From positions 1 to 21,611 of the forward strand of contig JAVWMQ010000030.1 in the NCBI GenBank assembly GCA_036637375.1: 21,611 bases of DNA. The letters run 5' to 3'. Positions 7,512 to 15,386 of this stretch are shown here, piece by piece. Position numbers and translations under genes: made by a program. The stretch comes from JAVWMQ01 sp036637375. GTDB taxonomy: Bacteria > Bacillota > Clostridia > Peptostreptococcales > Anaerovoracaceae. A model generated the notes under the pieces. It was not told the origin of the DNA. It made no database searches and saw only the letters and a list, made by a program, of their open reading frames with translations. Each line of letters begins with the position of its first letter. The stretch's first letter is position 1.

Positions 7512-8937
7512 TTTTTCTATCTTTTCATTTTTAAACAATAATGTTGGCGAAGATAATAATGAAAGTTTATTATTTGAAAACACATCAAAATTTGTACTTA
7601 ATGAGCTGCAAAAAGAATGGGATATGTCAGATCACAAAGCAATGGAAAGTCAATTATTAAGAGAAAAAAATGCAATAATAGGTAAAGTCGAGGAAGTAGA
7701 ATATTATAAAAATAAAATCCGTAAAATTTTACGTGATAATAAACTTACAATGACGACTTTTCCTAATTACCATACTGATTTAATTGATGCAATTTTTCAT
7801 GAGAATTGGGGATTGTCTGGATTAGCGCCTTGGGTTTACGATGCTACAGATACATACAAGTTCTCATCCTCTGCAAAATTAATAGGAAACAGAATGTATT
7901 GTTTAATTAATGGCGAGGAAGTATTACAAGAACAAACACTAAATGAAAAAAGAAGATTACAATTAAAAAAAGCCCTACTTCTTGGAAAACCTGACGAAAG
8001 ACTAGAAAATGGTTTTCACGAAGTATATTTAAATAATGGGATAAGAGTAACGATTTATTCTGGTGATAGAACAAAAAAAGGTGAAGACATTATGGTCTTT
8101 AGGAAATACATATTAAAAGAGTTAACTTTTGAGAAGATGGCTGAATTTAATACAATACCATTTGAACTAATACCTGTGTTTAAATCTATGATAAAAATTG
8201 GATACAATACACTTTTTTCTGGGCAAGTGCGATCAGGTAAGACTACTTTTATGATTTGTTGGCAAAAATATGAGGATCCAAAGTTAGAAGGACTTGCAAT
8301 TGCAACAGATCCTGAAACACCTTGGCATAAAATAATGCCAAATGCTCCAATTATGCAAATTGTAGCAGATGACGAAGAGTTAAACAAAATCACCAAATCA
8401 CTCTTACGAGGGGATAATGACTATGTTTTACTTGAAGAAATGCGAGATGCGACTGCATTTAATATTGCTTTAGATATTACTTCTACAGGAACTTTAAGAT
8501 CTAAAGGAACCATACATACCAACAAGGCATCAGATATCCCTTATAAAATGGGAAGTAAAATTGTTTCAAAATATGGTGGAGATTTAAACGCATGTATTGC
8601 ACAAGTTTTTCAGAATTTTAACTATGTACTTGAGTTTGTGCAATTATCTACAAATAAATCAAGTAAAAGGCTGAAGGGGATTTGTGAATTTAGATATGAT
8701 GAGGTAAAAGATCTTTGCAGTATTCATAGAATATGTGAATATGACTATAAGACGGACTCTTGGAAATATAAATATGATATGGGTGAAGACAAAAAACTGC
8801 TAGGAATTGCGTACAGTACTGAGTTACAGCTAATAAAGGAAACTTTATTAAAGCTGGAAAAACAAAGTCCTATCCTAGAAAATAATGTTCTTTACCCAGC
8901 ATATTACAAGAGTATTTGGAGGGATGAGAATGGTTAA
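7495..8937 (+). CDS. CpaF/TadA-like pilus assembly ATPase
   Basis: The motor ATPase of a Tad-type secretion or pilus system, about 480 residues. Walker A is SGQVRSGKTT with Lys249. The Walker B region is DYVLLEEMRD (about 309-318, paired Glu314 and Glu315). The segment GTLRSKGTIHTN corresponds to the TxHAN His-box of CpaF. The N-terminal region (about 1-180) is divergent from classical CpaF. The start is uncertain: ATG 7495 is my choice, but an in-frame TTG at 7489 is possible and neither has a good binding site. The gene overlaps tadZ by 17 bases, so coupled translation is likely. It overlaps the TadB-like gene by 8 bases. Confidence 0.85.
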   Translation: MNIDNDFSIFSFLNNNVGEDNNESLLFENTSKFVLNELQKEWDMSDHKAMESQLLREKNAIIGKVEEVEYYKNKIRKILRDNKLTMTTFPNYHTDLIDAIFHENWGLSGLAPWVYDATDTYKFSSSAKLIGNRMYCLINGEEVLQEQTLNEKRRLQLKKALLLGKPDERLENGFHEVYLNNGIRVTIYSGDRTKKGEDIMVFRKYILKELTFEKMAEFNTIPFELIPVFKSMIKIGYNTLFSGQVRSGKTTFMICWQKYEDPKLEGLAIATDPETPWHKIMPNAPIMQIVADDEELNKITKSLLRGDNDYVLLEEMRDATAFNIALDITSTGTLRSKGTIHTNKASDIPYKMGSKIVSKYGGDLNACIAQVFQNFNYVLEFVQLSTNKSSKRLKGICEFRYDEVKDLCSIHRICEYDYKTDSWKYKYDMGEDKKLLGIAYSTELQLIKETLLKLEKQSPILENNVLYPAYYKSIWRDENG

Positions 8938-9886
8938 TTATTTAGGTTTTATTATGTATATTTTTCTAATAAGTGGACTACTTGTTATTATAAAACCTGG
9001 AATTAAACGACTTTATGTATCAAAAAGAATAGATTCAAAAGTCGATAAGATCTATGGCGTTAGAACCAAAAAACTTGCAAAGCGTAATGATGATAAACTA
9101 ATAAATTATTTATCAAAACTTATTAATGCGACTCTAGGCTTAAAAGGAGAAACATATGTTTTATATTTTATTCTAGTATCCATTCTACTTGCGACATTTG
9201 GCATAATACTTACGCTTAAAGTTTTACCATTTGCACTAGGTATGTTTGTAACTTTTGGATTAATGTCATTACCTTTCATCATATTAAGTGTAAAACTTCA
9301 AAATTCTAGAGTGTTTGCATCACGAGAAGGAGACCTTTTGATTACAGAGTTATTAAATAACTATAAAATATGCTATTACAACATGGAGGAAGCAATAAGT
9401 AAAACCGCTATTGAGCTAAATGATGCCCCATATTCAAAAAAAATTCTTTTTAACTTAGCTAAAGGACTAGCTGTAAAGGCGACTGCAGAGGAAATCCAAG
9501 AGTTGCTAGATGTTTTTAAATATTCTATATCTACAACTTGGGGTAACATACTAGCTACTAATATATATTTTGCGACTACATCAGGGATGAAGGTTACAAA
9601 TTCTCTACAAGATTTATCAGATAGCATAATTAAAGCAAGAAAGGTAATGGAATATGGCAAGCGTGAAAACAATGAATCTGTTTTAATGTTAAAGTATTTA
9701 GCTCCTGTATGTTATATTTTGACCTATATTGGTGCAGTAAAATTCTTTGGTTTTACTATTAGCAAATTTATAAATTATCAATTTGGTACTAATACAGGGC
9801 TAACGTGGTTTATTATCATAATTACTGTTTATACAGTTGGAATCATTGTTTCCTCGTTTCTCACAAAAACAAAGATGGAACTATAG
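8930..9886 (+). CDS. TadB-like pilus assembly membrane protein
   Basis: A 318-residue integral membrane protein of the T2SSF/TadB type, the platform on which pilins are assembled. It has a membrane segment at about 3-22, a pair at about 85-130, a cytoplasmic helical T2SSF domain (about 140-255, ending in GMKVTNSLQDLSDSIIKARKVMEYGKR) and two more membrane segments towards the C-terminus. I chose ATG 8930 because GGAGGG lies 6 bases upstream; an in-frame ATG at 8885 would add an unlikely segment inside the CpaF-like gene. Confidence 0.8.
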   Translation: MVNYLGFIMYIFLISGLLVIIKPGIKRLYVSKRIDSKVDKIYGVRTKKLAKRNDDKLINYLSKLINATLGLKGETYVLYFILVSILLATFGIILTLKVLPFALGMFVTFGLMSLPFIILSVKLQNSRVFASREGDLLITELLNNYKICYYNMEEAISKTAIELNDAPYSKKILFNLAKGLAVKATAEEIQELLDVFKYSISTTWGNILATNIYFATTSGMKVTNSLQDLSDSIIKARKVMEYGKRENNESVLMLKYLAPVCYILTYIGAVKFFGFTISKFINYQFGTNTGLTWFIIIITVYTVGIIVSSFLTKTKMEL

Positions 9887-9893
9887 GTGAAAA

Positions 9894-10406
9894 ATGAAAT
9901 TCAAAAAACTAGAGAACTTAAAAGTTAAATTATTAGAAGAAAAATACGATGAAGAGTTATTTAATGCATGCATTACTCTAAAAAATTTAGCAATTGTTCA
10001 ATCTGATAAACCTTTTTCTGCAGATTTTGTTTACGAACAGTTGCTAATAAATAGTAAACTCTTAAAACCATTTTTAGGTGAAATGATAACATTATATCGA
10101 AAAGGAGATGATGTCGAAGCATTTAAAGTTTTAACACAGAAAATTAATACTAAGCAAGCAAAGAATTTTTCATTAATCTTATCTAAACTTGATAAAATTA
10201 ATCCTTCTGAGCTTGTAGAACAAGTTTTAGTATTTCAAGAAGCAATGAGTGATTTAAGAATGACAACACAACTCAAAAAAGCAGACAGAAATTCTATTAT
10301 CACAACACTATTTTCTACAGCGACAATATTTGCATTATTATTAAACTTTGCTGTAGTTGTAGTATTCATGGATACAATCAATACGCTTCAACGTATGTTT
10401 GTATAA
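9894..10406 (+). CDS. Short TadC-like T2SSF-domain protein
   Basis: A 170-residue protein with a mainly helical cytoplasmic part and a single C-terminal membrane helix (about 143-163). The stretch around 110-140 (VEQVLVFQEAMSDLRMTTQLKKADR) resembles the end of a T2SSF domain, and its place after the TadB-like gene is that of TadC. TadC is usually near 300 residues with three or more membrane helices, so this is about half size and lacks the N-terminal membrane part. No frameshift remnant is visible around it, so it seems to be a naturally short form. A weak AGGTG precedes the ATG. Confidence 0.6.
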   Translation: MKFKKLENLKVKLLEEKYDEELFNACITLKNLAIVQSDKPFSADFVYEQLLINSKLLKPFLGEMITLYRKGDDVEAFKVLTQKINTKQAKNFSLILSKLDKINPSELVEQVLVFQEAMSDLRMTTQLKKADRNSIITTLFSTATIFALLLNFAVVVVFMDTINTLQRMFV

Positions 10407-10419
10407 TAAAGGAGTAAAA

Positions 10420-10569
10420 ATGAAAAATTTAGTTATTATTATTGGGACCATAATTCTTGGAACCTTAATAGTCTCAACACTTGTTTTAGGTGGAGATACC
10501 TCTTTACAAGGAGCAGCAACAGACTTAATCACTAATGGTGTCACAAATATTAAAGGTATTTTTGATTAA
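10420..10569 (+). CDS. Mini-pilin-like membrane protein 1 (49 aa)
   Basis: A very small gene with an excellent AAAGGAG site 5 bases before ATG. The 49-residue product begins MKNLVIIIGTIILGTLIVST. One hydrophobic helix (about 4-23) is followed by a short Gly/Thr/Asn-rich tail, LGGDTSLQGAATDLITNGVT, and an end rich in Ile and Gly. Size and plan resemble Flp-type (type IVb) pilins, but there is no cleavable leader before the helix and no Gly-Glu processing site. It is paralogous to the 45-residue product at 12321, sharing MK-N/D-L followed by Ile/Val-rich residues, GTIIL. It is probably the structural subunit of the pilus made by the upstream machine; that role is inferred. Confidence 0.7.
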   Translation: MKNLVIIIGTIILGTLIVSTLVLGGDTSLQGAATDLITNGVTNIKGIFD

Positions 10570-10584
10570 TAAATAGGTGGATGT

Positions 10585-12312
10585 ATGAACTATATAAGAA
10601 AAAAAACGTTCATAATAATAGTTCTTGTATTTGCGACAACTGCTATGACTTATGCTATTATCAACACTACAAATTTCAAAAAGCCTTCGGAAACTACTAT
10701 GTCAGGACGATGGACAGTTTCAAAAAACAAAGATGGAGCAATTATTTCCGAAGGTTTTGATTTTCCTATTTCTTATAAAAATATGATTTTTACAAGAAAT
10801 AATAAGACATACTATAAATCTTTTGGGGAAGGGAAGTTAAATAATAGTTTTAATCCACATGCAAATAGTACATATGAATCAACATTTTCATTAGAAAATA
10901 TGAAGTCAGGTACATCATTTGGGATAAAAGCTTATAATTTAAAAATATGGAATCAAAAAAATAGAGAATATGATTATATAGATTTAAAATTAACTGTAAC
11001 ATCTCATGAAAAAGCTCCACAGTATGGGCGAACTTTTGGACCTTTTGTGTCTTTTGTTCATAAGCCAAGGCCAGTTATCAAGGTCTCTGGAATTAGCACA
11101 CTAAAGGTTCAGCAAGATGCGTATTATGCAGGCACAACACAAAAAATATCAATATCATCAAATACAACATACAAGGATATTGATGATAAGCAAGGTGTAA
11201 TTATTTCTAATGGATGGAAATCAAACGTTTGTTACAGAAATACTAAACTATTGCATTTTAATAAAGGTAATGAATTTGGTTATTATAATCCCAACTTTGG
11301 TGATGAAGTCAGCAGTTTAAAGACAACTGCTTTTGGAGTATGTTATGACACACCTACTTTAAATATGACGTACTTTGATAATAACCCTGTTAAAGGGCAT
11401 TCTTCAGACAAATATTCTCATGAAAATGTTTGGGGGAAAAAAGCGGGGAATGCCTTTTTTACTGCAAGTGCCGCAGTCACTATTTTACCTGGAAATCAAT
11501 CGCCTACAATTAATCCATATCGAAAAAGTGGGAACAAAATTGTTCCTATATCATTTACACAACGACCTGATATGGACATTGATATATGCGCTGATTTTGA
11601 AGATTCTGATGAAGATCTAATTAAAACTCGATACGTGCTTTATAAGGGGAGTAAATTAATTAGAACAGGTAATGAAGAAATATTAAATGGGAGTGGCACA
11701 AGATCTTTTAAAAGTCCCAATGAAATTGGTGTATTCAAAGTAAAATGGTATGCTATTGACTATGAAGTAAAAAATGCAATTGAAAAATGCAAAGAATTTA
11801 CTTTTCGTATTACAGATTTTACTACACTCACAGGAGAAATTGATCACACTTCAAAATGGGAAGAAAAAAGAAACTTGTTCAATCTATATTATTACGACAA
11901 GACTTCTAATGAAAATATTTCTGATACTCAGTATCTGAATCAGTATAATAAGCCAAAGCTACGGTACAAGAATGTATTTTGGCCTGGCGAGAGAATTGTA
12001 TTAAACGCAACTGCACAAAATGAAAATGTGTTATCAATTAAAGTCAACTTTTCATCAAGATTTGGAACGACTACAAATGCAGATGGAAAACCTTATGAGA
12101 CCACATTAAATAACAACGGAAATGGTAACTGGAGTGGATCTTTCTGGGATAAGTCAATGATTAATCGAGGTGGTCATGATATCCCTGAAACAATATATGC
12201 GAACTTTGAAGCATTATATGTATATGATGAAAAACTATATGTTTCAAAATATAAAGTACCATTTATAATAGATAACTTTCGCCCATATAGTGAACCTCAT
12301 TTAGTATATTAA
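10585..12312 (+). CDS. Large secreted protein of the pilus operon, unknown family
   Basis: A 575-residue protein that I do not recognise. An N-terminal hydrophobic segment (about 7-25) following MNYIRKK could be a membrane anchor or signal peptide. The rest looks extracellular: rich in Asn, Thr, Ser, Tyr and Lys, beta-strand-like, with few cysteines. It contains segments like NQSPTINPYRKSGNKIVPISF and VKWYAIDYEVKN that resemble Ig-like or cadherin-like repeats, without a clear motif. There is no LPxTG sorting signal. AGGTGG precedes the ATG. It lies exactly between the two mini-pilin genes, so a minor pilin, tip protein or adhesin/ligand-binding subunit is the best guess. Confidence 0.65.
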   Translation: MNYIRKKTFIIIVLVFATTAMTYAIINTTNFKKPSETTMSGRWTVSKNKDGAIISEGFDFPISYKNMIFTRNNKTYYKSFGEGKLNNSFNPHANSTYESTFSLENMKSGTSFGIKAYNLKIWNQKNREYDYIDLKLTVTSHEKAPQYGRTFGPFVSFVHKPRPVIKVSGISTLKVQQDAYYAGTTQKISISSNTTYKDIDDKQGVIISNGWKSNVCYRNTKLLHFNKGNEFGYYNPNFGDEVSSLKTTAFGVCYDTPTLNMTYFDNNPVKGHSSDKYSHENVWGKKAGNAFFTASAAVTILPGNQSPTINPYRKSGNKIVPISFTQRPDMDIDICADFEDSDEDLIKTRYVLYKGSKLIRTGNEEILNGSGTRSFKSPNEIGVFKVKWYAIDYEVKNAIEKCKEFTFRITDFTTLTGEIDHTSKWEEKRNLFNLYYYDKTSNENISDTQYLNQYNKPKLRYKNVFWPGERIVLNATAQNENVLSIKVNFSSRFGTTTNADGKPYETTLNNNGNGNWSGSFWDKSMINRGGHDIPETIYANFEALYVYDEKLYVSKYKVPFIIDNFRPYSEPHLVY

Positions 12313-12320
12313 GGAGAATT

Positions 12321-12458
12321 ATGAAAGACCTGATAATAATAGTTGGAACCATTATCTTAAGTGTATTCTTATTTAGCATGATTGTCGGAGATAATAATTC
12401 CCTAAAAAGTGCATCAAAAGATGTGATGATAAAAAGTGTTATGCAATATAACAAGTAG
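12321..12458 (+). CDS. Mini-pilin-like membrane protein 2 (45 aa)
   Basis: A short gene with AAGGAG 5 bases before ATG, starting 8 bases after the large secreted protein gene ends. The 45-residue product begins MKDLIIIVGTIILSVFLFS, one hydrophobic helix, and ends in a basic, Ser-rich tail. It is clearly related to the 49-residue product at 10420 in the N-terminal 13 residues and diverges after that. It is a probable second pilin or an assembly initiator. It has the same unusual absence of a leader peptide. Confidence 0.68.
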   Translation: MKDLIIIVGTIILSVFLFSMIVGDNNSLKSASKDVMIKSVMQYNK

Positions 12459-12472
12459 AAAGGTTAGATAAA

Positions 12473-12880
12473 ATGAAGAATTTAATTACAACTATGGCGT
12501 GCTTGACAATATTATTAATTTTTGTATTACAATTCACTTCTAACCAAGTAATTCATAATCATCTATCTAATGTTGAAAAAGAAATAAATTCTTTTCAACA
12601 GATAGTTAAAAAAGAAGGATATGTTTCTATATCTAATCAACTTACATTACAAAATTCAATTGCTGAAATATTGGATTGTAGTAATAGTGAAATTTCTGTA
12701 TCAGGGGATAAGGTTCCATTATCAAGAGGTAGTAAAATCAAATACGCTATTTCCTTGTCTCTTGAAGATTTAATGGTAGCTTCAAACTTTTGGAACCTAT
12801 CACCTGAAGAAGAAACAAATAGATTTACTATTAATCAAACCACCATTAGCGAATTAATTGATAGAAGCAGTAATTGGTAA
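12473..12880 (+). CDS. Pilin-like / TadE-like secreted protein A
   Basis: A 135-residue protein with N-terminal MKNLITTMACLTILLIFVLQ as a membrane helix (about 5-22), then an extracellular helix (VEKEINSFQQIVKKEG) and a small domain (about 55-135). The domain includes ILDCSNSEISVSGDK and a cysteine. Plan, length and position fit a minor pilin or TadE-like pseudopilin. AAAGG lies about 10 bases before the ATG. I cannot assign it to a named family with certainty. Confidence 0.62.
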   Translation: MKNLITTMACLTILLIFVLQFTSNQVIHNHLSNVEKEINSFQQIVKKEGYVSISNQLTLQNSIAEILDCSNSEISVSGDKVPLSRGSKIKYAISLSLEDLMVASNFWNLSPEEETNRFTINQTTISELIDRSSNW

Positions 12881-12889
12881 TGGTGCAGT

Positions 12890-13393
12890 ATGAAAAACCT
12901 TATTATAACAATTTCAATAATTATTGTTTTATCAACATTGATTATATATCAAGCTGATATAAACCTATTTATTAGAAACAGCAAAAACCTAGAAGTATGC
13001 GCCGAAGATGCGGCTGTGGCTTTGTCAAATGAAATAGATCCAATCCATTATGGTAATGGTGACATAGCATTTAATAATGAATATATAGCAAATATTTTTA
13101 CTTTACTTGATGAAAATGTTAATATGACTTATTGGAAAAAGGGAGTGCACATTAAAATTGATATAGTGTCTGATTTATCTACAGATCAAATAACATCTAT
13201 TGAGAGACGTACTGATGGAACAATTCGTACAAATTATTTACCATCTTCCTTATTTCCAAGTTCTGATAACAGTATTAATCCTAGGGTAAAAATAACATTA
13301 ACTGGATATAATCCAATTTTTGAACTCAAATTTTTACAAAACGAAAATTTTTCCGTAACAAAATCGGCAACAGCTGAATATGAAGGTCACTAA
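12890..13393 (+). CDS. Pilin-like / TadE-like secreted protein B
   Basis: A 167-residue protein starting MKNLIITISIIIVLSTLIIY with a single membrane helix (about 4-21). The segment NLEVCAEDAAVALSNEID (about 34-51) resembles the AADAAA pattern that follows the membrane helix in TadE/TadG-like minor pilins. The rest is a predicted beta-rich extracellular domain ending in ATAEYEGH. The start has no strong Shine-Dalgarno site and lies 9 bases after the previous stop codon, so translation is probably coupled. It is the last gene of the operon; no terminator is visible before the next promoter. Confidence 0.65.
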   Translation: MKNLIITISIIIVLSTLIIYQADINLFIRNSKNLEVCAEDAAVALSNEIDPIHYGNGDIAFNNEYIANIFTLLDENVNMTYWKKGVHIKIDIVSDLSTDQITSIERRTDGTIRTNYLPSSLFPSSDNSINPRVKITLTGYNPIFELKFLQNENFSVTKSATAEYEGH

Positions 13394-13417
13394 ATTCCAA
13401 ATATTTTATCTTTGTAG

Positions 13418-13446
13418 TTGAAATAACCACGTTTTCAAGGTATAAT
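13418..13446 (+). promoter_or_regulatory. Promoter of the DUF896 gene (and possibly nifS-nifU-mnmA)
   Basis: TTGAAA (13418-13423), 17 bases, then a perfect TATAAT (13441-13446). Confidence 0.75.
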
Positions 13447-13482
13447 GTTAAAGTTATATTATATATATAAGGAGAATTTAAA

Positions 13483-13695
13483 GTGATTACAAAAGAAAAA
13501 ATTGACAGAATTAATGAATTAGCTGCAAAAAATAAAGCAGAAGGTTTAACAACTGAAGAGCTAAAGGAAAGAGATCAGCTAAGAAAAGAATATATAGAAT
13601 CTATTAGAGGACAAGTTAAAGGTCATCTTTCCAGAGTTAAATATGTGGAAGATTTAACAGAAGATGAAATAACACAGTTAAAAAATAGAAATTAA
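13483..13695 (+). CDS. DUF896 family protein (YnzC-like)
   Basis: A 70-residue, highly charged helical protein beginning MITKEKIDRINELAAKNKAEGLTTEELKERDQLR. This is the signature of the DUF896 family, whose Bacillus subtilis member YnzC lies in the SOS operon with yneA; the function is not established. The start codon is GTG at 13483, with AAGGAG 8 bases upstream. It stands between the pilus operon and the Fe-S genes and has its own promoter. Confidence 0.9.
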   Translation: MITKEKIDRINELAAKNKAEGLTTEELKERDQLRKEYIESIRGQVKGHLSRVKYVEDLTEDEITQLKNRN

Positions 13696-13756
13696 TTTTG
13701 TTTAAAATAATATTATACGGGGTAAAAGGACAACGTAAAATAAGGAGTGATAAATT

Positions 13757-14926
13757 ATGAAACAAGTATATCTTGATTATTCAGCAACTACGCCAGTTAA
13801 AGAGGAAGTTTTAAATGCTATGATACCATATTTCACAGAGTTTTATGGTAATCCATCTAGCTTATATTCGATTGCGGCGGAATCAAAAAATGCCTTGGAA
13901 CATGCAAGACATCAGGTTGCTAATTTAATAAATGCAGAAGATAGTGAAATCTTCTTTACAGCCGGAGGAACAGAGGCAGATAACTGGGTTCTTGAAGGTG
14001 TTAGTGATGCTCTTAAAGCAAAAGGGAACCATATAATTACAACTAAAATTGAACATCATGCAATTCTTCACACATGTGAATTTCTATCCAAAAGAGGCTT
14101 TGAAATAACATATTTAGATGTTGATTGCGATGGTTTAATTAATTTAGAAGAACTTGAAAATGCTATAACTGATAAGACAATATTAATTTCAATTATGTAT
14201 GCAAATAACGAAGTAGGTTCTATACAACCAATAAAAGAAATTGGAGCGTTGGCTAGATCAAAAGGAATTTTATTCCATACTGATGCTGTTCAAGCTTTAG
14301 GAAACACTTTTATTGATGTGAAGGACCAAAATATTGATTTCATGTCAATGTCTTCTCACAAAATTTATGGACCTAAAGGTATAGGCGCACTTTACGTAAA
14401 AAAAGGTAGCAAAATTTCAAACCTAATACATGGTGGTGCTCAGGAAAAGAAGAAGAGAGCTGGAACTGAAAATCTTCCTGGTATTGTTGGTTTTGGTAAA
14501 GCTGCAGAAATCGCATCTAATGAGTTAGATACACATATTAAAAAAGTTTCAGAATTAAGAGACTACTTCATCAGTGAAGTAACATCAAAAATAAAAAATA
14601 CAACTGTAAATGGTACTATGGAACATAGACATCCAGGAAATGCAAGTATTACATTTGAATATATTGAAGGTGAATCACTACTACTACTTTTGGATATGAA
14701 AGGAATTTCAGTTTCAACTGGTTCTGCATGTTCATCAACATCATTAGTTCCTTCACACGTACTTACTGCACTTGGTATTCCAGTCGAGAAGATACATGGA
14801 ACTTTAAGATTTACTGTGGGAGATTTTACTACAAAGGAAGATTTAGATTACGTAATTAGAGAACTAAGTGAGATTGTGACAAAACTTAGAAGTATGTCAC
14901 CTATATCAGAAGAGAAAGGTTGGTAA
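13757..14926 (+). CDS. nifS: Cysteine desulfurase NifS/IscS
   Basis: PLP enzyme (389 residues) that takes sulfur from cysteine and hands it as persulfide to NifU and MnmA. Visible features are YLDYSATTP at the N-terminus, the HTDAVQALG PLP-binding aspartate region, Lys202 in SSHKIYGPKG as the Schiff-base lysine, RAGTEN, and catalytic Cys325 in STGSACSS. The ATG has AAGGAG upstream. It lies immediately before nifU (3 bases between) and mnmA, a sulfur-relay set. No IscR-type regulator gene is present. No clear separate promoter is visible in the 61 bases upstream. Confidence 0.96.
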   Translation: MKQVYLDYSATTPVKEEVLNAMIPYFTEFYGNPSSLYSIAAESKNALEHARHQVANLINAEDSEIFFTAGGTEADNWVLEGVSDALKAKGNHIITTKIEHHAILHTCEFLSKRGFEITYLDVDCDGLINLEELENAITDKTILISIMYANNEVGSIQPIKEIGALARSKGILFHTDAVQALGNTFIDVKDQNIDFMSMSSHKIYGPKGIGALYVKKGSKISNLIHGGAQEKKKRAGTENLPGIVGFGKAAEIASNELDTHIKKVSELRDYFISEVTSKIKNTTVNGTMEHRHPGNASITFEYIEGESLLLLLDMKGISVSTGSACSSTSLVPSHVLTALGIPVEKIHGTLRFTVGDFTTKEDLDYVIRELSEIVTKLRSMSPISEEKGW

Positions 14927-14929
14927 AAC

Positions 14930-15382
14930 ATGGGAATGTATAATGATAAGGTTATGGAATATTTCACTAACCCAAAAAACGTTGGTGAAATTGAAAATGC
15001 AGATGGAGTAGGCACATATGGTAGTCCCGTTTGTGGTGATATGATGCAAATTATGATTAAAGTTGAAAACGATATAATTGTAGATGCAAAATTCAAAACT
15101 TTTGGATGTGGTTCTGCAATTGCATCATCATCAATGGCCACTGAAATGATAATTGGTAAAACTATTGACGAAGCTCTTGAAATATCAAATGGCGACATTG
15201 TAAAAGAACTGGGTGGATTACCTCCTGTAAAAATACATTGTTCTGTACTAGCTGATACAGCTATCAAAAAAGCTATTTATGATTACGCACAGAAAAACAA
15301 TAAAGAGTATAAAGGTCTTGAAGGCTTTGATCCTAATGCAGAAGAAGATGATCACCACGACCACGAAATAGAAGAGGAATAG
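14930..15382 (+). CDS. nifU: Fe-S cluster scaffold NifU/IscU with His/acid tail
   Basis: Scaffold on which [2Fe-2S] and [4Fe-4S] clusters are built. It is 150 residues with the three ligand cysteines Cys35 (GSPVCGD), Cys60 (FGCGSA) and Cys104 (KIHCSVLA); Asp37 is also conserved. The core ends near 135. The remaining tail is rich in Glu, Asp and His (EEDDHHDHEIEEE at the very end) and could bind metal ions. Coupled to nifS upstream and 4 bases from mnmA. It is the short NifU (IscU-like) form without a C-terminal Nfu domain. Confidence 0.95.
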   Translation: MGMYNDKVMEYFTNPKNVGEIENADGVGTYGSPVCGDMMQIMIKVENDIIVDAKFKTFGCGSAIASSSMATEMIIGKTIDEALEISNGDIVKELGGLPPVKIHCSVLADTAIKKAIYDYAQKNNKEYKGLEGFDPNAEEDDHHDHEIEEE

Positions 15383-15386
15383 AATT

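Noticed and set aside
11375..11620. Small plus-strand open frame inside the 575-residue gene
   Set aside because: It is out of frame within a continuous large coding sequence and has no ribosome binding site; no evidence of a nested gene.
5366..13417. Recent horizontal island with integrase or attachment sites
   Set aside because: No integrase, tRNA gene, flanking direct repeat or insertion sequence is visible, and base composition looks like that of the neighbouring housekeeping genes.
14848..15267. Minus-strand open frame over the nifS-nifU junction
   Set aside because: Both plus-strand genes are unmistakable, and the reverse product shows no recognisable domain.
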